Positions 30,697 through 38,581 of a stretch of DNA of 38,581 nt are shown here, one piece after another. Each line of letters starts with the position of its first letter. Position 1 is the first letter of the stretch. This DNA comes from Clostridia bacterium. Lineage in GTDB: Bacteria; Bacillota; Clostridia; Oscillospirales; Acutalibacteraceae. The stretch is taken from NCBI GenBank assembly GCA_017429345.1, contig JAFRPB010000230.1, forward strand, positions 1-38,581. Reading direction: 5' to 3'. The notes beneath the pieces are model-generated. The model was not told the origin of the DNA, did not search any database, and saw only the letters and a program-made list of their open reading frames with translations. Made by a program: the position numbers and the translations under genes.

Positions 30697-33108
30697 ATGA
30701 ATTATAAGATCTCCAAAAAAACGGCAAAAGAGCTGATCGAGTCCAAACTGTCGCATTTCTTCGGCATTTCGCCCGAACACGCGACCTTCGACCACTATTA
30801 CCGCGCGGTCGCGATGATCTGCAACGATCTGATGACCGACGGCAGGCGCGAATTCTCCGCGGCGGCGGATAAGGCGGGCGTCAAGCGCGTGTATTATCTC
30901 TCTCTCGAATTCCTGATGGGGCGCTCGCTCAAGAATACGCTTTATAACCTGAATCTGACGAACACCTTCGCGGCGGCGCTGAAGGACTACGGCGTGAATC
31001 TCGACCGCCTTTACGACTGCGAGCCCGACGCGGGTCTCGGCAACGGCGGCCTCGGGCGGCTCGCGGCATGCTATCTCGACGCGATGGCGACGCAGGGCGT
31101 GCACGGCAGAGGCTATTCCATTCTCTACGAATACGGCATTTTCAAGCAGAAGATCATCGACGGTCAGCAGATCGAGCTGCCCGACAACTGGCTTCCCGGC
31201 GGCAGCGTGTGGCTGACCGCGAAGGAAGAGAGCGCGGTCGAGGTCAGCATCGGCGGCAAAGTCGTCGAGCGCTGGGACGGCGGCCGCTATACCGCCGAGA
31301 CCGTGGATGCGACGGTGATCCGCGCGGTGCCCTACGACATGTTCGTCGCCGGCAAGGACGGCAAGGGCATCAGCCTTCTGCGTCTGTGGGCGGCGAAGGG
31401 TCTTGCGTTCGACCTGCGCGCGATCCTCGACGGCAGACTTGAGAAAGCGTCCGAGGCGAACGCGATGGCGGAGATGATCAGCAAGGTCCTCTACCCCGCC
31501 GACAATCATCCCGAGGGCAAGAGCCTGCGCCTGAAGCAGCAGTATTTCCTCGTTTCGGCTTCGATCCAGGATATCATCCGCCACCATCTGCACCTGTTCG
31601 GCACGCTTGACAACCTGCCCGAGAAGAACGCGATCCACATCAACGACACGCACCCGACGCTGTGCATCCCCGAAATGATGCGCATCATGCTCGATGAATG
31701 CGGTTACGGCTGGGACGAGGCGTGGAATATCGTCACAAAAACCGTTGCGTATACGAATCATACGGTCATGCGCGAGGCGCTGGAGACCTGGAGCGAGGAT
31801 CTTCTTCGTTCCCTGATGCCCCGCATCTATCAGATCATCAAGGAGATCGACAATCGCTACAGAGCCTATGTCTGGAGCTGCACCGGCGACGCCGGTTATG
31901 TGGAGCGCACGGCGGTCATCTCCGGCGGCGTGATCCGCATGGCGAACCTCTGCTGCGCCGCGTGCTACAGCGTCAACGGCGTTTCCGCGCTGCACAGCGA
32001 AATTCTGAAGGACACGGTGTTCAACGATTATTACCGCCTGACGCCCGCGAAATTCACCAACGTCACCAACGGTATCGCGCACCGCCGCTGGCTCTGCCAG
32101 GCGAACCCGGAGCTGACCGAGCTCATCACAAACAGCATCGGCAACGGCTTCATCTACAACGCCGCGGAGCTGAAGAATCTCGAGAAATTCTCAGACGATC
32201 CCGCGTTCCTTTCGCAGCTCGAGCAGATCAAGCTGCACAATAAGGAGCGCACCGCGAAATATATCAAGCGCGTTTCGGGCGTGGTTCTCGATCCGTCGAG
32301 CCTGTTCGATATTCAGGTCAAGCGCCTGCACGAGTACAAGCGCCAGCAGCTCAACGTGCTGCAGATCGTGGCGAAATACCTTGAGATCAAGAACAATCCG
32401 AACGGGGATTACACCCCGCACACCTATATTTTCGGCGCGAAGGCCGCCGCGAGCTACGACCTTGCGAAGGAGATCATCCGCCTGATCTGCACGCTCTCCG
32501 ACATGATCAACGCGGACCCGATCGTCAGCCGTTATCTTAAGGTGTACTTCTTTGAGAATTACTGCGTCACCGCCGCGGAGCTGCTGATGCCCTCCGCGGA
32601 GATCAGCGAGCAGATCTCCCTCGCGGGCACCGAAGCCAGCGGCACGGGCAATATGAAATTCATGATCAACGGCGCGCTCACCCTCGGCACGATGGACGGC
32701 GCGAACATCGAGATCTTCGAGAACGTCGGCGCGGAGAATATCATCATTTTCGGCATGAATACCGACGAAGTGAACGCCCGTCTGCGCGCGGGCTACCGCC
32801 CGAGAGACTATTATCTCAACAACCCCGAGCTCAAAGACGCGATCGACTTCATCGAGCGCGGCGGCGTGAACGGACAGAGCTTCCCGCTGCTGATCCACAA
32901 GCTTTTAAGTCAGGATCAGTATATGACGCTCGCCGATTTCGCGGATTACCGCGCCGCGCAGAAGAACGCCGAGGCGATCTACGGCGACCGCGACCGCTGG
33001 AATAAAATGAGTCTTGCGAACATCGCGAATTCCGGCATGTTCGCCGCCGACAGGGCGATCATGGAGTACGCGACGAATATCTGGCATACACGGACGGTGA
33101 AGAGGTAA
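30697..33108 (+). CDS. glgP: Glycogen/starch phosphorylase (803 aa)
   Basis: GT35 enzyme releasing glucose 1-phosphate from alpha-1,4-glucans. It has YYLSLEFLMGRSL near residue 67, the GLGNGGLGRLAACYLDA loop near 110, HINDTHPTL, and the PLP site EASGTGNMKFMINGALTLGTMDGANIEI with the cofactor lysine at Lys654. Length fits bacterial GlgP/MalP. GGAGGG lies 6-7 nt before the ATG. It is a single gene here and not in a glg operon, so it may serve maltodextrin use as well as glycogen turnover. Confidence 0.95.
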   Translation: MNYKISKKTAKELIESKLSHFFGISPEHATFDHYYRAVAMICNDLMTDGRREFSAAADKAGVKRVYYLSLEFLMGRSLKNTLYNLNLTNTFAAALKDYGVNLDRLYDCEPDAGLGNGGLGRLAACYLDAMATQGVHGRGYSILYEYGIFKQKIIDGQQIELPDNWLPGGSVWLTAKEESAVEVSIGGKVVERWDGGRYTAETVDATVIRAVPYDMFVAGKDGKGISLLRLWAAKGLAFDLRAILDGRLEKASEANAMAEMISKVLYPADNHPEGKSLRLKQQYFLVSASIQDIIRHHLHLFGTLDNLPEKNAIHINDTHPTLCIPEMMRIMLDECGYGWDEAWNIVTKTVAYTNHTVMREALETWSEDLLRSLMPRIYQIIKEIDNRYRAYVWSCTGDAGYVERTAVISGGVIRMANLCCAACYSVNGVSALHSEILKDTVFNDYYRLTPAKFTNVTNGIAHRRWLCQANPELTELITNSIGNGFIYNAAELKNLEKFSDDPAFLSQLEQIKLHNKERTAKYIKRVSGVVLDPSSLFDIQVKRLHEYKRQQLNVLQIVAKYLEIKNNPNGDYTPHTYIFGAKAAASYDLAKEIIRLICTLSDMINADPIVSRYLKVYFFENYCVTAAELLMPSAEISEQISLAGTEASGTGNMKFMINGALTLGTMDGANIEIFENVGAENIIIFGMNTDEVNARLRAGYRPRDYYLNNPELKDAIDFIERGGVNGQSFPLLIHKLLSQDQYMTLADFADYRAAQKNAEAIYGDRDRWNKMSLANIANSGMFAADRAIMEYATNIWHTRTVKR

Positions 33109-33113
33109 CTACG

Positions 33114-33246
33114 GATTTCACGGCGAGGCCGTGAAATCTGCAGCTGCAGGCATTAGGCATTGGGCATTAGGCAATCGTCCTGTCAAATATACGCTGTGCG
33201 CCTCGGTTGTTACCTAATTTCTATTGCCCGCTGCCTATTGCCTTAC
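33114..33246. repeat. Dispersed palindromic element, copy 2, with leading hairpin
   Basis: Starts 5 bp after glgP with hairpin GATTTCACGGC-GAG-complement (33114-33138), then the palindrome CTGCAGCTGCAG, then GGCATTA/GGCATTG 7-mers (33149-33175), a core with TGTCAAATATACGCTGTG, and closing CTATTGC/CCGCTGC 7-mers to 33246. The arms and core match 504-600 in inverted orientation. Confidence 0.8.
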
Positions 33247-33275
33247 ATCCCCACAAATCATATTTTAACCAACCC

Positions 33276-33300
33276 GCGCCCGGCCTGCCGGCTGGGCGCT
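33276..33300. terminator. Weak GC-rich hairpin between convergent genes
   Basis: GCGCCCGGCC pairs with GGCTGGGCGC (about 33278-33299). T-tails on either side are poor, so termination is uncertain. Confidence 0.4.
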
Positions 33301-33316
33301 GTTTCGTTATCCGTAG

Positions 33317-36300
33317 TTATTTCGCGATCTTCACGCTCTTTGCGCTGCTCCACGCGGAGTAATACTTCACGCTCGAGACGGTCTTGCAGACTCTGACGCG
33401 CACGTAATAGGTGCTGCCCTTCGTCAGGCTCGCGATCGCCTTGGAGACCGTCGAAGCGCCGCTCACGGTCACGGTCTTCGCGCTTGTGAATTTGCTGTTC
33501 GTCGCGTACTGGATCTCATAGCCCGTCGCTTTCGCGTTCTTCGCCCATTTGACGGTCATCGTTCCCGCAGCGGAGTTCGACAGCGACGAGATCGCGACGC
33601 CGGTCATGCGGTAGATCGCCTTCGCGGTATATGAGCTGACAGTCGTGCTCTTGTACGCCTTGACCATATAGGTGAATTTGATCCCGTTGTCGTCCTTGAC
33701 CGCAGTATCGACGTATTTGACGGTCGTGCTGCCGGAGATCGTCGCGACCTTGTCGTAGCTGCCCGTGCCCTCCTTGCGGTAGACGTAATACCCGCTCGCG
33801 CCGGTCACCTTCGTCCACGCGACAGTGATCCCGGTCGAGCCGTTCGTCAGCGTAGGCGTGATCGCGGAAAGGAATGTGATCTTCTTCGCCGTATACGAAC
33901 CCTTTTCCGTTCCTCTGTACGAGCGCACATAATAGGTGTACTGCGTGCCGGAGTCGACAGTCGTGTCTGTATAGGTCACCGTCGCGTTCGAGGTGATCTT
34001 TTTGAGCGTTTTATAGCTGCCCGAACCGGTCTTGCGGACGACGTAGTAGCCCGTCGCGTTCGCGTCCTGCGGCCATGTGAGCTTGATACCGGTCGAGACG
34101 TTCGCGGCGGAGACCGCGATCTTCGACAGAAGCTTCGGGATAGTCTCTGTTCTCGTTTTGCCGCAGACGGTGCAGGTATAGGTCTTCACGCCCGTCGCGG
34201 TCGTCGTCGCGGCCTTTGTCACAACGCCGCTGTTCCATGTATGCGCGCCCGTTTCGATATGCGTCTCGTCGTTTGCGCAGACTCTTCTGTGCTGCTCGTC
34301 GTTCACAGACGTCCACGCGCCGTAGGCATGACCGGTCGCGGGGATCACGACGGTCTTTTTCGTCTTGCAGACGGTGCATGTGCAGATCTTCGAGCCGTCC
34401 TCTTCGCAGGTCGCCTGCTTTGTGACGACGCCGGCGTTCCATGTGTGCGCCGCGGTCTCGAAATGCGTCTCGTCGTTCGTGCAGACTCTTTTGTGCTCGT
34501 TTGCGTTCAGTCTCGTCCATGCGCCGAACTCATGCCCCGTCGCGGGGATCGCTTCCGCGCGTTTCGCCTTGCAGACGGTGCAGGTATAGATCATAACGCC
34601 GTTTTCGTCGCAGGTCGCCTGCTTCGTGACGATGCCGCCGTTCCAGACGTGCGGCTCCGTATTGATGTGAGAAGCGTCGTTCATGCAGACCTGACGGTGA
34701 TACGCTGCGTCCTGCCGCTCCCACGCGCCGTAGCTGTGCCCGGTCGCGGGGATCGCCTCGGTGCGCGTCTCGCCGCAGCCGACGCAGGTGAACAGGTTTT
34801 CGCCGTCCTCCTCGCAGCTCGCCTCGCGGACGGTCTCCGTGAGGTTCCAGACGTGCGTATGGCCGCCGTAAACGATCTCATCCGTTTTTTCCGCGCCGCA
34901 GACGGTGCAGGTATAAAGGATCTCGCCGTTTTCGGTCTCGGTCGCTTCCGAAACGACCACGCCCGCGTCCCACGCGTGAGGCGCGGTGACGACGTGCGAA
35001 GGATCGTTCGCGCAGATCTTCCGATGCTCGTTTTCGTCAAGCTCCGTCCAGGCGCCGTAATCGTGCCCGGTCGCGGGCAGCGTTTGCGCCGTGCGGGAGA
35101 GCTCTTCGCCGCAGTCCGCGCAGTAGACGACAAGCTCGCACGAGCCGTCGACCTCGCAGGTCGCGGGGATCTCGTTCTCGCGCACCGCCTGCGCGGGAGT
35201 ATGCTCGTGCGGGGGCTCGTTCGTCCAGTGGGCGTAGACCGTGAGATCGCCGTCCAGCAGCGTCAGCGCGGTCACCTGCTCGCCGCCGTTTCTCGCGGTG
35301 AACCAGCCCAGGAAGGTATAGCCCTCGCGCTCGGGCGTTTCGAGCGCGCCCGCCTTGACGGCTTTCCACTGCGCGTAAAGCGTCAGGTCGGCGTCGTCCG
35401 CGTAGGTCGCGCCGGGGGCGTAGGGATCGCCGCTGCCGTCGGGAGAAGTGTTCCAGCCTGTGAAATTCAGGCGAATATTCTTATTTTCGGTCGCGGTTTC
35501 TCCGCCGTTCGCGTCGTAGGTCAGCGTCAGCGCGCGCGTGGGCCGGGTTGTGCTCAGGGTGATCGTGTCGCCGACGACCTTGCTCTGATTTGCGGGCGCG
35601 CCGGACCCGCCGTTCGCGTCGTAACGGATGATGTTGCCGCTGGCGAAATGAACGGTGGCGTAGTTGTAATAGTAACTTGAAAGACCGAGAGCGTACCACT
35701 GCTCTTCCGTGCCGCGGAAATAGATGTCGGTAAGATTATCGCAATCGTAAAACGCATAATCTCCGATACTTGTAACGCTGCCGGGGATCGTAACGCTCGT
35801 CAGGTTGTCGCAATAGCCAAATGCATAATTCCCGATTCTCGTCACGCCGCTCGGGATCGTAACGCTCGTCAGACCGTCGCAATTGTAAAACGCCTCATAA
35901 CCAATAACTCTAAGACTATCAGGCAAAGTGATTTCAAACAACCCATTATGGTTTTCAAAAGCGTCTTCTGTGATACTCACTGTTCCGTCTTTTACAGTAT
36001 ACGTACCTACAAGTTCACTGTTAGCCTTGATCAAATGATTTCCAATATATAATACGCCATTTTCCCATTTTTCCGGATCGTTGTATAACGCGGTTCCGTA
36101 AAAAGCGCCCGAAGAGATATTGATTACACTGTCGGAAATGATAATATCAGCAAGGTTACTGCAATTTAAAAAAGCCCCGTATTCTATGCTGTTGACGCAA
36201 TTCGGAATTGTTATGCTTGTTATATTCACACACCCTGAAAAAGTCATATACCCGATTGTTGTCACCACATCGGGAATAACCAAATCAGCAACCAGTTCTC

Positions 36301-38233
36301 CGTTTATATAGAGATAATGAGCATATGAAAGTGGATTACAGGACTCGCCCTCTCCCGTAAACTCAATTGAGCACCAAGCTGCCAAGTCGCTGATATTTAC
36401 ACTTTTCAAGCCATCACAATCATAAAATGCATCTTGCACAATTGTAGTTACACTGGCCGGAATTGTTATACTTGTAAGACCGTAACAACCACGAAAAGCA
36501 CATCCTTCAATAGTATTGATACTCTCCGGCAACTCAATGCTTTTTAAATTATAACACATATAGAAAGCAGAGCTGCTAATTGTTGTAATACCATCGGAAA
36601 CTCTTACGATTTTGATTTGATCTTTAACAGAATACCACGGTGCGGAAGTCGAACACCAACCATAATTTATCATTTCCCCTGTTCCGGTGAGCGTCAGAGT
36701 TCCGGTGTCGTCCAGCACATAAGAGATATTTCTGCCGCACATACCCTGCTTGACGACCTGCGGTTCCGAACCGGTGCAATAAACGGCGGCGTAATTGATG
36801 TTGTAGTCCGAAACGCCGAGCGCGTTCCATTCTTCTCTTGTTCCGGTATAATAAACAGCGTTCAGACTGCTGCAGTTATAAAACGCGCGGTAGCCGATGC
36901 TCGTAACACTGCCCGGGATCGTCACGCTCTCAAGACTGCTGCAGCCGTAAAACGCGTAACTGCCGATGCTCGTCACGCTGCCCGGGATCGTCACGCTTGT
37001 CAAAATGCTGCAACCGGAAAACGCGCTTTCACCGATGCCCGTCACGCCGTTTTCGATCACAACTGACTTTATCTGAGTGCGGTAGGAATACCATGGCATT
37101 TCTTCCATTGAGTCCCAGTCAGCAGGCCCAATGACTCCCGATCCGCTGATCCTCAGCACCCCGTCACTGTAAAGCGTGAAAACAACATCGTATCGACTGC
37201 CATTATCAACTTCCCAATTGTAATTCCCGCAATTCCCGCTCGCGACAACATTCCACTGTGCGTCCGCACAACACACAACAATACCCGCCGGATTATACAA
37301 TGAAACGCCGAGTGCGTTCCATTCTTCTCTTGTTCCGGTATAATAAACAGCGTTCAGACTGCTACAGTTATAAAACGCGCGGTAGCCGATACTCGTCACA
37401 CTGCCCGGGATCGTCACGCTCATCAAACTGCTGCAGCCGGAAAACATGTAATTACCGATGCTTGTCACACCTTCCGGGATCGTCACGCTCTCAAGGCTGC
37501 TGCAGCCGGAAAACGCATAACTGCCGATGCTTGTCACACCTTCCGGGATCGTCACGCCCTCAAGGCTGCTGCAACCGGAAAACGCGGAACTGCCGATGCT
37601 CGTCACGCTAGCCGGAATTGTATATTCTGTATCGGTTTTTCCCTCAGGATACTGTATCAGAGACGTCATATCTTTATTAAACAAAACGCCGTTATCCGAA
37701 GCGTAAACGCTGTTATACATTCCGACATAAAACGCTTCCATAGACAAACAACCGGAAAACGCATAATTGCCGATGCTTGTTACGCTGTCCGGGATCGTGA
37801 TTTCTGTCAGACTGCTGCAACCGTTAAACGCGTAATTGCCGATGCTTGTTACGCTGTCCGGGATCATCACGCTTGTCAAGCTGCTGCAGCCGTAAAAAGA
37901 ACTATACAAAATTCCAGTCACACCGTTCCCGATCATAACTGACTGAATCTGTGTCCGATAAGAACACCACGGTATTTCTTCATCAATATCATAAGCGCCG
38001 ATTCTTCCGGTGCCGGTGATCGTCAACAATCCATCGCTGTCCAGCGTAAAGAAAACCTCATCCGGACCGTCGTCAATTTCCCAATCATAATACCCGCAAT
38101 TCCCGCTCGCGACGATCTCCGCCGCCTGCGCGCGGACGAACAGCCCCGACAGGTCGATCTCGGCGAGCTGCGCAAAGGGCAGCAGTCCGAAGACCATTAC
38201 GACCGCCAGAAGGACAGCCATCATTTTTTTCAT
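33317..38233 (-). CDS. Giant modular surface protein: LRR, InlB-like, CxxC and FN3-like repeats (1638 aa)
   Basis: Signal peptide at residues 1-37 (cleavage after AQA). Residues about 40-865 hold some two dozen LRR_5/BspA-like repeats of the SVTIPxSVTSIGxxAFxxCSSL type, interrupted by W-Y-type linkers. Residues about 866-1005 are two InlB/Flg_new-like repeats (YDANGG, FTGWN, FLGWF, VYAHW). Residues about 1007-1367 carry six CxxC modules (YCADC, YTCTVC, FTCVGC, YTCTVC, CTCTVC, YTCTVC) alternating with ATGHxYGAW and CxNDxxH-x-HxW segments. Residues about 1368-1638 are three FN3-like domains with GYYVxRKxGxGSY. There is no LPXTG motif or dockerin. The C-terminus ends in SVKIAK. The LRR coding DNA near 35890-36680 is more AT-rich than the rest, suggesting mosaic origin. 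A likely adhesin or host/glycan contact protein. Confidence 0.85.
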   Translation of the reverse strand: MKKMMAVLLAVVMVFGLLPFAQLAEIDLSGLFVRAQAAEIVASGNCGYYDWEIDDGPDEVFFTLDSDGLLTITGTGRIGAYDIDEEIPWCSYRTQIQSVMIGNGVTGILYSSFYGCSSLTSVMIPDSVTSIGNYAFNGCSSLTEITIPDSVTSIGNYAFSGCLSMEAFYVGMYNSVYASDNGVLFNKDMTSLIQYPEGKTDTEYTIPASVTSIGSSAFSGCSSLEGVTIPEGVTSIGSYAFSGCSSLESVTIPEGVTSIGNYMFSGCSSLMSVTIPGSVTSIGYRAFYNCSSLNAVYYTGTREEWNALGVSLYNPAGIVVCCADAQWNVVASGNCGNYNWEVDNGSRYDVVFTLYSDGVLRISGSGVIGPADWDSMEEMPWYSYRTQIKSVVIENGVTGIGESAFSGCSILTSVTIPGSVTSIGSYAFYGCSSLESVTIPGSVTSIGYRAFYNCSSLNAVYYTGTREEWNALGVSDYNINYAAVYCTGSEPQVVKQGMCGRNISYVLDDTGTLTLTGTGEMINYGWCSTSAPWYSVKDQIKIVRVSDGITTISSSAFYMCYNLKSIELPESINTIEGCAFRGCYGLTSITIPASVTTIVQDAFYDCDGLKSVNISDLAAWCSIEFTGEGESCNPLSYAHYLYINGELVADLVIPDVVTTIGYMTFSGCVNITSITIPNCVNSIEYGAFLNCSNLADIIISDSVINISSGAFYGTALYNDPEKWENGVLYIGNHLIKANSELVGTYTVKDGTVSITEDAFENHNGLFEITLPDSLRVIGYEAFYNCDGLTSVTIPSGVTRIGNYAFGYCDNLTSVTIPGSVTSIGDYAFYDCDNLTDIYFRGTEEQWYALGLSSYYYNYATVHFASGNIIRYDANGGSGAPANQSKVVGDTITLSTTRPTRALTLTYDANGGETATENKNIRLNFTGWNTSPDGSGDPYAPGATYADDADLTLYAQWKAVKAGALETPEREGYTFLGWFTARNGGEQVTALTLLDGDLTVYAHWTNEPPHEHTPAQAVRENEIPATCEVDGSCELVVYCADCGEELSRTAQTLPATGHDYGAWTELDENEHRKICANDPSHVVTAPHAWDAGVVVSEATETENGEILYTCTVCGAEKTDEIVYGGHTHVWNLTETVREASCEEDGENLFTCVGCGETRTEAIPATGHSYGAWERQDAAYHRQVCMNDASHINTEPHVWNGGIVTKQATCDENGVMIYTCTVCKAKRAEAIPATGHEFGAWTRLNANEHKRVCTNDETHFETAAHTWNAGVVTKQATCEEDGSKICTCTVCKTKKTVVIPATGHAYGAWTSVNDEQHRRVCANDETHIETGAHTWNSGVVTKAATTTATGVKTYTCTVCGKTRTETIPKLLSKIAVSAANVSTGIKLTWPQDANATGYYVVRKTGSGSYKTLKKITSNATVTYTDTTVDSGTQYTYYVRSYRGTEKGSYTAKKITFLSAITPTLTNGSTGITVAWTKVTGASGYYVYRKEGTGSYDKVATISGSTTVKYVDTAVKDDNGIKFTYMVKAYKSTTVSSYTAKAIYRMTGVAISSLSNSAAGTMTVKWAKNAKATGYEIQYATNSKFTSAKTVTVSGASTVSKAIASLTKGSTYYVRVRVCKTVSSVKYYSAWSSAKSVKIAK

Positions 38234-38323
38234 TTCACATCAGCCTTTCAATTTTTTCTTTCTATTGTTTTGGGTGCGCCGCCTGCGCGCCCGATATTCC
38301 CGATTAATTTATTTAACTATATT

Positions 38324-38352
38324 ATTATAAACCATAATATTCCGAAATGCAA
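38324..38352 (-). promoter_or_regulatory. Promoter of the giant surface protein gene
   Basis: Minus strand: TTGCAT (38352-38347), 17-bp spacer, TATAAT (38329-38324), leaving a leader of about 85 nt. Confidence 0.8.
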
Positions 38353-38397
38353 TGGCCCGGGAACAAAATCGTTGATATCGGGAACGAAACGCTGCAG

Positions 38398-38468
38398 TAA
38401 ATTCTGATTTAACGGCGAAGCCGTTAAATCAGAATTTACAGGCATTAGGCATTGGGCATTAGGCAATA
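38398..38468. repeat. Perfect 19-bp hairpin joined to GGCATTA heptamers
   Basis: TAAATTCTGATTTAACGGC (38398-38416), loop GAA, exact complement (38420-38438), then four 7-mers GGCATTA/GGCATTG. The same order (hairpin with ACGGC-GA(A/G)-GCCGT, then GGCATTA array) is found after glgP. Here it is fused to a truncated copy of the MITE-like element. Confidence 0.85.
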
Positions 38469-38479
38469 GCTTGCGTTTT

Positions 38480-38581
38480 GAGCCCCGTCCCTTGCGGACG
38501 GGCGAGAAATGCAAAATGGTTAAATCCGTTGTAAAATATACAATTTCTCCTCCTCGCCACCCCCACCGCAAGGGGTGCGGA
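38480..38581. mobile_element. Partial inverted copy of the MITE-like element, cut by the window edge
   Basis: The reverse complement matches about 27930-28025 of the element at 27831-28072 at roughly 85-90% by eye, including CACCCCTTGCGGTGGG, TATATTTTACAACGGATT and CATTTTGCATTT. The shared terminal 24-bp repeat is missing on the inner side, where GGCATTA heptamers begin instead. Confidence 0.8.

Noticed and set aside
34241..35680. A 479-codon plus-strand frame opposite the giant surface protein
   Set aside because: It mirrors the repeats of the minus-strand gene and has no ribosome binding site; shadow frame.

Overview
This 38.6 kb window looks like the chromosome of an uncultured, anaerobic, GC-rich member of the Clostridia (Firmicutes/Bacillota), probably from a gut or rumen. 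The reasons are a T-box riboswitch, consensus sigma-A type promoters with 17-bp spacers, strong GGAGG-type ribosome binding sites, a dockerin-bearing secreted protein, BspA-like leucine-rich surface proteins, a HydE maturase of [FeFe] hydrogenase, a GPH-type sugar transporter and a ferredoxin-like aldo/keto reductase. The genus cannot be told from the sequence. No rRNA, tRNA or CRISPR array was seen.

Layout. 0-0.5 kb: a small peptide gene with a double-glycine leader (RiPP/bacteriocin-like precursor). 0.7-4.9 kb: a promoter and a complete T-box leader (specifier most likely UAC, Tyr) with no aminoacyl-tRNA synthetase behind it. About 390 bp of repeats follow, then an AMP-forming acyl-CoA ligase and a sodium/solute symporter. 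4.9-8.5 kb: three single-gene units (secreted metallophosphoesterase, small LRR protein, membrane protein), preceded by related intergenic cassettes that fuse a terminator to a promoter. 8.6-11.8 kb: an operon of ECF-like sigma factor, Thr/Pro-rich membrane protein (candidate anti-sigma) and dockerin protein. 11.9-13.4 kb: a DUF4143-type ATPase behind an AT-rich promoter carrying four repeats at exactly 33-bp spacing. 13.5-18.2 kb: a large GH106-like glycosidase diverging from an AlbA_2/Schlafen-type ATP-binding regulator. 18.4-20.3 kb: a nucleotidyltransferase-GNAT-Nudix operon. 20.7-25.5 kb: aldo/keto reductase, membrane protein, hydE and a sugar transporter. 25.6-27.7 kb: a secreted repeat protein diverging from an XRE regulator across palindromic operators. 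27.8-33.1 kb: a MITE-like element, a phosphodiesterase-like enzyme, purA and glgP. 33.3-38.2 kb: a 1638-residue modular surface protein.

How the genes fit together. Central metabolism (purA, glgP, hydE, acyl-CoA ligase) is interleaved with carbohydrate use (GH106-like enzyme, GPH transporter, glycogen phosphorylase, dockerin protein) and surface display (LRR, beta-sandwich, InlB-like and FN3-like repeats). Several units look self-regulated: sigma/anti-sigma, XRE/operator, T-box and the phased array.

The most unusual structural feature is outside the genes. Nearly every long intergenic space, often starting within a few bases of a stop codon, holds a short degenerate tandem array with a 7-bp (sometimes 8-bp) period. 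At least nine unrelated unit sequences occur, some forming the two arms of inverted-repeat elements. With the MITE-like element this gives a dense landscape of small repeats in 3' untranslated regions.
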